DNA from: Planctomycetota bacterium
GTDB taxonomy: Bacteria > Planctomycetota > Planctomycetia > Pirellulales > Pirellulaceae
DNA: 33,489 nucleotides
Direction of reading: 5' to 3'
NCBI GenBank assembly: GCA_023430365.1
Contig: JAEZAS010000195.1
Span: forward strand, 1-33,489
Position 1 is the first letter of the stretch. Each line of letters begins with the position of its first letter. Shown piece after piece: positions 29,722-33,489 of the stretch. The notes under the pieces are model-generated. The model had not been told where the DNA came from. It did not search any database and saw only the letters and a list, made by a program, of their open reading frames with translations. A program made the translations under genes and the position numbers.

Positions 29722-31395
29722 ATGCCCAAAACGCTCAAGCAGCTCCTACGGGGCTGCACGCTGGTGTTGGTTGCTTCTGTCTTCCTGAGAACGGCTTTGT
29801 CAGCTGACTGGCCCCAGTGGGGAGGCGACGACAGCCGCAACATGGCTGCCCAGGAGCGGAACCTGCCGACCGAGTTCCATCCCGGCCGCAAGAAGCGCGA
29901 CCGCCTCGGCTTCGATCCCAAGACCGCCAAGAACGTAAAGTGGTGCGTACGACTCGGGACAGAGAACTACTCATCTCCCACCATTGCCGGCGGCCGGGTC
30001 TATATCGGAGCCAATGACGAGGCGCTCGATGATCCGCGGTTCCGGACCACCCGCGGCGGCGTCATGCTCTGCCTCGACGAGCAGACCGGCAAGTCGATCT
30101 GGCAACTGCCGGTTCCTCGGCTCGAAATCGATCGCTCGAAAGTGAGCGAAGATTTCGACGACATGAATCTGGGCATTTGCTCAACCGCCACCGTCCAGGA
30201 TGGTCGCGTCTACTTCGTCTCGAACCGCTGCGAGGTGCTCTGCCTCGATGTCGACGGGTTGCTGGACGGCAACGATGGACCCTTCGACGACGAAGCGACC
30301 TTCTCGGTTCTCGAAGGGGCGGCTCCAGTCGAGCTAAAACCCACCGATGCCGATGTCGTCTGGCAGTTCGATATGCTGCGCGACCTGCCAGTCTTTCCCC
30401 ACGACGCCACCAACTGCAGCGTGCTCGTGCACGGCGATTATGTCTATGTTGGAACGGGCAACGGCGTCTACGACGGCAAGGTCGTGCTCCCCGAGGCCCC
30501 GACCCTGATTGTGCTCGACAAACGCACGGGCGAATTGATTGCCACCGACAATCGGCAAATCAGTCCGCGCGTGTTTCACGGCCAGTGGTCGTCGCCGTCC
30601 CGGGCAACGATCGATGGAAGGGACCTCTTCTTTTACGGCGGTGGCGACGGCTACTGCTACGCTTTCGAACTCCTGCAGCCGGGCACCAAGCCGCCGGCCA
30701 CGCTCCAGGAGGTCTGGCGGTTCGACGGCAATCCGCCCGGCTACCGGCAACGCGGCACCGAGCAGATCGACTATTGGAAACTCGTTCGCGGCGGCGCCCA
30801 CGAACTCGATCGCGAAGGCCGGCTGATCAGCCCCAACGAGATCATCAGCACGCCCGTCGTCTACAACAACCGGATCTACTTCACGATCGGTCAGGACCCC
30901 GTCCATGGCAAAGGACGAGGAGCGCTCAACTGCGTCGATCCCGCTGGAATGGGCGACATTACGAAGTCGGGCTGCATCTGGCAGTACACCGAAATTGGCC
31001 GCAGCATGTCGACCGTCTCCATCGTGGACGGCCTCGTCTATGCGGCCGAAACCTTCGGCAAGATTCATTGCCTCGATGCCGAGACGGGCAAAGTCTATTG
31101 GGGCCACGACACGCGCGACGACGTTTGGTCCTCCACCTTCGTTGCCGATGGCAAGGTCTACATCGGCACCCGTCGCGGCCTGACCGTCCTCGCCGCCGGC
31201 AAGGAGGAGAAGCATCTTGCCGACATTAACCTCGGCTCGCAGGTTCGCTCGGTTCCCGCCGCCGCCAATGGTGTGCTCTTTGTCGCCGCCCAGCGCAATC
31301 TCTGGGCAATCCATCAGGCTCCGACCGACGACAAATCCACCCGTCGACTTCCCTACGGACCTCAGTCCGCCCTGACCAGCGCCAAACCCAACTAA
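29722..31395 (+). CDS. Secreted PQQ-like beta-propeller repeat protein
   Basis: The 557-residue protein has a signal peptide (about 1-28) and begins its mature part with DWPQWGGDDSRN, typical of planctomycete propellers. Repeated units such as SPTIAGGRVYIG, VMLCLDEQTGKSIWQ, TVQDGRVYFVSNRCEVLCLD and IVDGLVYAAETFGKIHCLDAETGKVYW form blades. Whether PQQ is bound is unknown; many such proteins are structural or bind other ligands. Translation from the start of the frame at 29512 is unlikely because the signal peptide begins at the ATG at 29722. Confidence 0.88.
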   Translation: MPKTLKQLLRGCTLVLVASVFLRTALSADWPQWGGDDSRNMAAQERNLPTEFHPGRKKRDRLGFDPKTAKNVKWCVRLGTENYSSPTIAGGRVYIGANDEALDDPRFRTTRGGVMLCLDEQTGKSIWQLPVPRLEIDRSKVSEDFDDMNLGICSTATVQDGRVYFVSNRCEVLCLDVDGLLDGNDGPFDDEATFSVLEGAAPVELKPTDADVVWQFDMLRDLPVFPHDATNCSVLVHGDYVYVGTGNGVYDGKVVLPEAPTLIVLDKRTGELIATDNRQISPRVFHGQWSSPSRATIDGRDLFFYGGGDGYCYAFELLQPGTKPPATLQEVWRFDGNPPGYRQRGTEQIDYWKLVRGGAHELDREGRLISPNEIISTPVVYNNRIYFTIGQDPVHGKGRGALNCVDPAGMGDITKSGCIWQYTEIGRSMSTVSIVDGLVYAAETFGKIHCLDAETGKVYWGHDTRDDVWSSTFVADGKVYIGTRRGLTVLAAGKEEKHLADINLGSQVRSVPAAANGVLFVAAQRNLWAIHQAPTDDKSTRRLPYGPQSALTSAKPN

Positions 31396-31412
31396 TGCTG
31401 GGCCCTGCCCTG

Positions 31413-32012
31413 CTAAGCCGCCTTACGCGCCCGGTACAAATACGGGTTCATCGCCGGATCGTTGTACATCTTCATCTGCCGGTAAGTCTTGTGACGCTTC
31501 CGGCCGGCGACGATGTCGTCCACCAACTCCTGCCCTGCCTGCGACAGGTCGTCATGCTGCGCAAAGGCGACCGCCAGCTTGCGCGTGACGTTGTCCCGGT
31601 GCTCCGGCGAGGCATCCAGCCGATCCCGCTGTTCCTCGAGGTGAAAAATCCGCAGGGCGAGAATCGACAACCGATCGATCACGCTCCCAACGGTCTCTGT
31701 GTTCAAGCGCGCGTCCGGGGCAGCATGAATTCTCCGCGCTTCCAGCTCAGCCGAAATCCAATCGTCCAGCCGCTCGATCGCGTCGTTGCGCTGCTGGTTG
31801 AAGCGATCGATCGCGCGCTTCACCTGAGCGATCCGCTCGTCACCCACATCTGGGCTGCGAGCGATGTCTTCCTCGTGCCAGAGCTGAAAGTTGTAGCTGA
31901 ACTGCTCGCAGACCAGCGCCAGAAAGCCGTCGAAGTTGTTGTCGATCGGCTCACAGTGCCAGCGAACGACCATGTCGCGATGCAGCTGCGTAACCTGCTC
32001 AAAACGGATCAT
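31413..32012 (-). CDS. DUF4254 family protein
   Basis: The 199-residue helical protein (WHEEDIARSP, then long amphipathic helices with NQQRNDAIERLDDWI and LRIFHLEEQRDRL) matches the DUF4254 family. It has no known function and no transmembrane part. The frame stays open upstream to 32708, but the part beyond the ATG at 32012 is the shadow of the next gene. It ends 17 bp from the PQQ-like gene stop, in convergent orientation. Confidence 0.82.
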   Translation of the reverse strand: MIRFEQVTQLHRDMVVRWHCEPIDNNFDGFLALVCEQFSYNFQLWHEEDIARSPDVGDERIAQVKRAIDRFNQQRNDAIERLDDWISAELEARRIHAAPDARLNTETVGSVIDRLSILALRIFHLEEQRDRLDASPEHRDNVTRKLAVAFAQHDDLSQAGQELVDDIVAGRKRHKTYRQMKMYNDPAMNPYLYRARKAA

Positions 32013-32138
32013 CCCTGACCCCACCTGCTCGAGAAAAACGCTCTGAAATCCGGCCTCAAGTCCGGGCCGATTGTAGCCCGCTTGCCACCTCCGCTCCAAG
32101 GTCGATCTAGCACCACTGCTGCCAGCAAGTGCGCCTCC

Positions 32139-32218
32139 CCGTAGCTGAATTCGCCAGAATTCAGACAAACCCAGCATCCACCCGCATGGCGTCCGAATTC
32201 TGGCGAGTCCAGCTACGG
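32139..32218. repeat. Inverted repeat pair with GAATTC-containing arms
   Basis: Arms of about 26 bases at 32139-32164 and 32192-32218 (CCGTAGCTGxATTCGCCAGA type) are complementary with about three mismatches and are separated by 27 bases. The pair could form a large hairpin in the gap between the DUF4254 gene and the M28 gene. Confidence 0.65.
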
Positions 32219-32285
32219 CCAAGTCATCCGCTTCACCGCGCCCCAAAGGCAACTTGCCTAGTTCCCCCCGCGCAATTGGCCTAAA

Positions 32286-33362
32286 ATGGCCTTCATGAAC
32301 ACCAAATCGTCCGCCTTCTCCCGCTCCGCTCAGGGACGCTCGTCCGCCGCCGACAAAAAAGGCTCCTCCCTGCGGTTTTATGCCTCGCTGGCTGTCGCGC
32401 TGGTGCTGGTCGGAATTGGGCTGGCCTTGCTCAACCGCTCGCAAAGCACGGAAGCCTCCGCCCAGGTGACGCGCGTGTTCAAACCGACCGACACTGCGTT
32501 CAATGGCGAGCGGAGCTACCAGGTGCTGAAGGAGATCGTCGACATCGGCCCGCGGATCTCGGCCACCGAGGGGATGCTCAAGCAGCAGAAGCTGCTCCAG
32601 GCCCATTTCGAAAAGCTCGGCGGCAAGGTGACGATGCAGGAGTTCCAGGCCCGACATCCGCTCAATGGCCAGCGGGTCAATCTGGCCAACATGATCGTCG
32701 AGTGGCATCCCGAGCGCAAGAATCGCGTCCTACTTTGCGCCCACTACGACACGCGTCCCTTCCCCGACGAAGAACCCGATCCTCGCAAGCGACGCGATCC
32801 CTTCCTGGGCGCCAACGACGGCGCCAGCGGAGCCGCGTTCCTCGCCGAGATGGCCTACCACATGCCCGACTTGAAGGGGAACTATGGCGTCGATTTCGTC
32901 CTCTTCGATGGCGAAGAGCTCATCTACGACGCCGCTCGCGACCCCTACTTTCTCGGCTCCGAACACTTTGCCCGCGAGTACGTCGCCAATCCCCCAGCCC
33001 ATCGCTACCGCTGGGGCGTCCTGGTCGACATGATCGCCGACAAGGAGCTGCAGATCTATCGCGAGGTCAACAGCATGTCCTGGCCCGACACCCGGCCGCT
33101 CGTGCTCGACCTGTGGGAAACGGCCCGCCAACTCGGCGTGCGCGAGTTCATCCATCGCAACGGCCACGAAGTGCGCGACGATCACCTGCCGCTGCGCAAC
33201 ATCGGCAAGATTCCGACCTGCGACATCATCGACTTCGACTACCCGCGCCCCTACGGCCCCAACTACTGGCACACGACCAAGGACGTCCCCGCCAACTGCT
33301 CGGCCGAATCGCTGACCAAGGTCGGCGCCGTGGTGCTCGCCTGGCTCCAAAAACTCAAATAG
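32286..33362 (+). CDS. Membrane-anchored M28 peptidase / glutaminyl cyclase-like protein
   Basis: The 358-residue protein has one N-terminal membrane helix (32-50) and an extracytoplasmic zinc-hydrolase domain. Metal-site candidates are His153 (CAHYDTRP), Asp178 (GANDGASG), Glu210/Glu211 (FDGEEL), Asp249 and His329 (WHTTKD). GANDGASG and DGEE match both M28 aminopeptidases and glutaminyl-peptide cyclotransferases; the sequence alone does not decide between them. The ATG at 32295 is a possible alternative start; neither has a clear ribosome site. Confidence 0.85.
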   Translation: MAFMNTKSSAFSRSAQGRSSAADKKGSSLRFYASLAVALVLVGIGLALLNRSQSTEASAQVTRVFKPTDTAFNGERSYQVLKEIVDIGPRISATEGMLKQQKLLQAHFEKLGGKVTMQEFQARHPLNGQRVNLANMIVEWHPERKNRVLLCAHYDTRPFPDEEPDPRKRRDPFLGANDGASGAAFLAEMAYHMPDLKGNYGVDFVLFDGEELIYDAARDPYFLGSEHFAREYVANPPAHRYRWGVLVDMIADKELQIYREVNSMSWPDTRPLVLDLWETARQLGVREFIHRNGHEVRDDHLPLRNIGKIPTCDIIDFDYPRPYGPNYWHTTKDVPANCSAESLTKVGAVVLAWLQKLK

Positions 33363-33425
33363 CCCACTCTCCACCATCGCCCCATCCTCCAAAGGTTATC
33401 CCACCTCTCATCGTCCCACCCGTGC

Positions 33426-33442
33426 CGCCGACTCAGTCGGCG
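33426..33442. repeat. Short palindrome CGCCGACT-C-AGTCGGCG
   Basis: A perfect 8-bp stem with a 1-base centre after the M28 gene; similar in build to the other short palindromes. The last 127 bases of the window show no gene. Confidence 0.45.
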
Positions 33443-33489
33443 AACAACCAAGATCGCCCCTCCTTCCATCCCCCCGCCCCCACCAAACC

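Noticed and set aside
32013..32708. Upstream extension of the DUF4254 gene
   Set aside because: It lies opposite the well-supported M28 gene and has no domain; the family-like sequence begins at 32012.

Overview
The window looks like a chromosomal segment of a planctomycete, probably of the Pirellula/Rhodopirellula type. I base this on the moderately high GC content, the gene families present (DUF4013 membrane proteins, PQQ-like propellers that begin with a DWPQWGG motif, DUF4254, zinc-ribbon membrane proteins), the many short perfect palindromes between genes, and a bacterial microcompartment (BMC) locus of the Planctomycetes-Verrucomicrobia (PVM) type. This placement is inference from gene content; no rRNA or other taxonomic marker is present.

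Layout. At 76-2028 (+) lies a secreted HtrA-like protein with two PDZ domains and an alpha/beta-hydrolase tail, which appears to have lost its catalytic residues in both enzyme folds. A palindrome-rich stretch without a convincing gene follows (2029-2569) and holds a good promoter candidate. From 11633 down to 2570 (all minus strand) runs a 12-gene cluster: DeoR-type regulator, PduL phosphotransacylase, two BMC-H shell proteins, acetate-kinase-like enzyme, BMC-P, CoA-acylating aldehyde dehydrogenase, BMC-P, an unknown protein, BMC-P, class II aldolase, and a malate/lactate dehydrogenase. Known biology of PVM compartments suggests this route: fuculose- or rhamnulose-1-phosphate is cleaved by the aldolase to DHAP and lactaldehyde; lactaldehyde is oxidised inside the shell to lactyl-CoA, converted to lactyl-phosphate by PduL, and used to make ATP and lactate by the kinase. 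The dehydrogenase may recycle NAD(H). Four proteins (aldolase, aldehyde dehydrogenase, PduL and the unknown protein) carry short amphipathic helices at one end that look like encapsulation peptides. A perfect -35 box with a palindrome in the promoter spacer, and a second palindrome in the leader, lie upstream of the regulator and are candidate operators.

The middle of the window carries housekeeping and mixed genes: purN and ileS (minus, 5 bp apart), a very acidic small protein, a glycosyltransferase with a TPR-like region, a HAD phosphatase/mutase overlapped by a DUF4013 membrane protein, a secreted type I phosphodiesterase (+), and groES-groEL (minus) with four hairpins between the two genes.

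The right-hand part has a zinc-ribbon membrane protein, a secreted alpha/beta hydrolase, a second DUF4013 protein (all +), recG (-), a PQQ-like beta-propeller protein (+), a DUF4254 protein (-) and a membrane-anchored M28 peptidase/glutaminyl-cyclase-like protein (+). No tRNA, rRNA, CRISPR array, insertion sequence or prophage gene was recognised.
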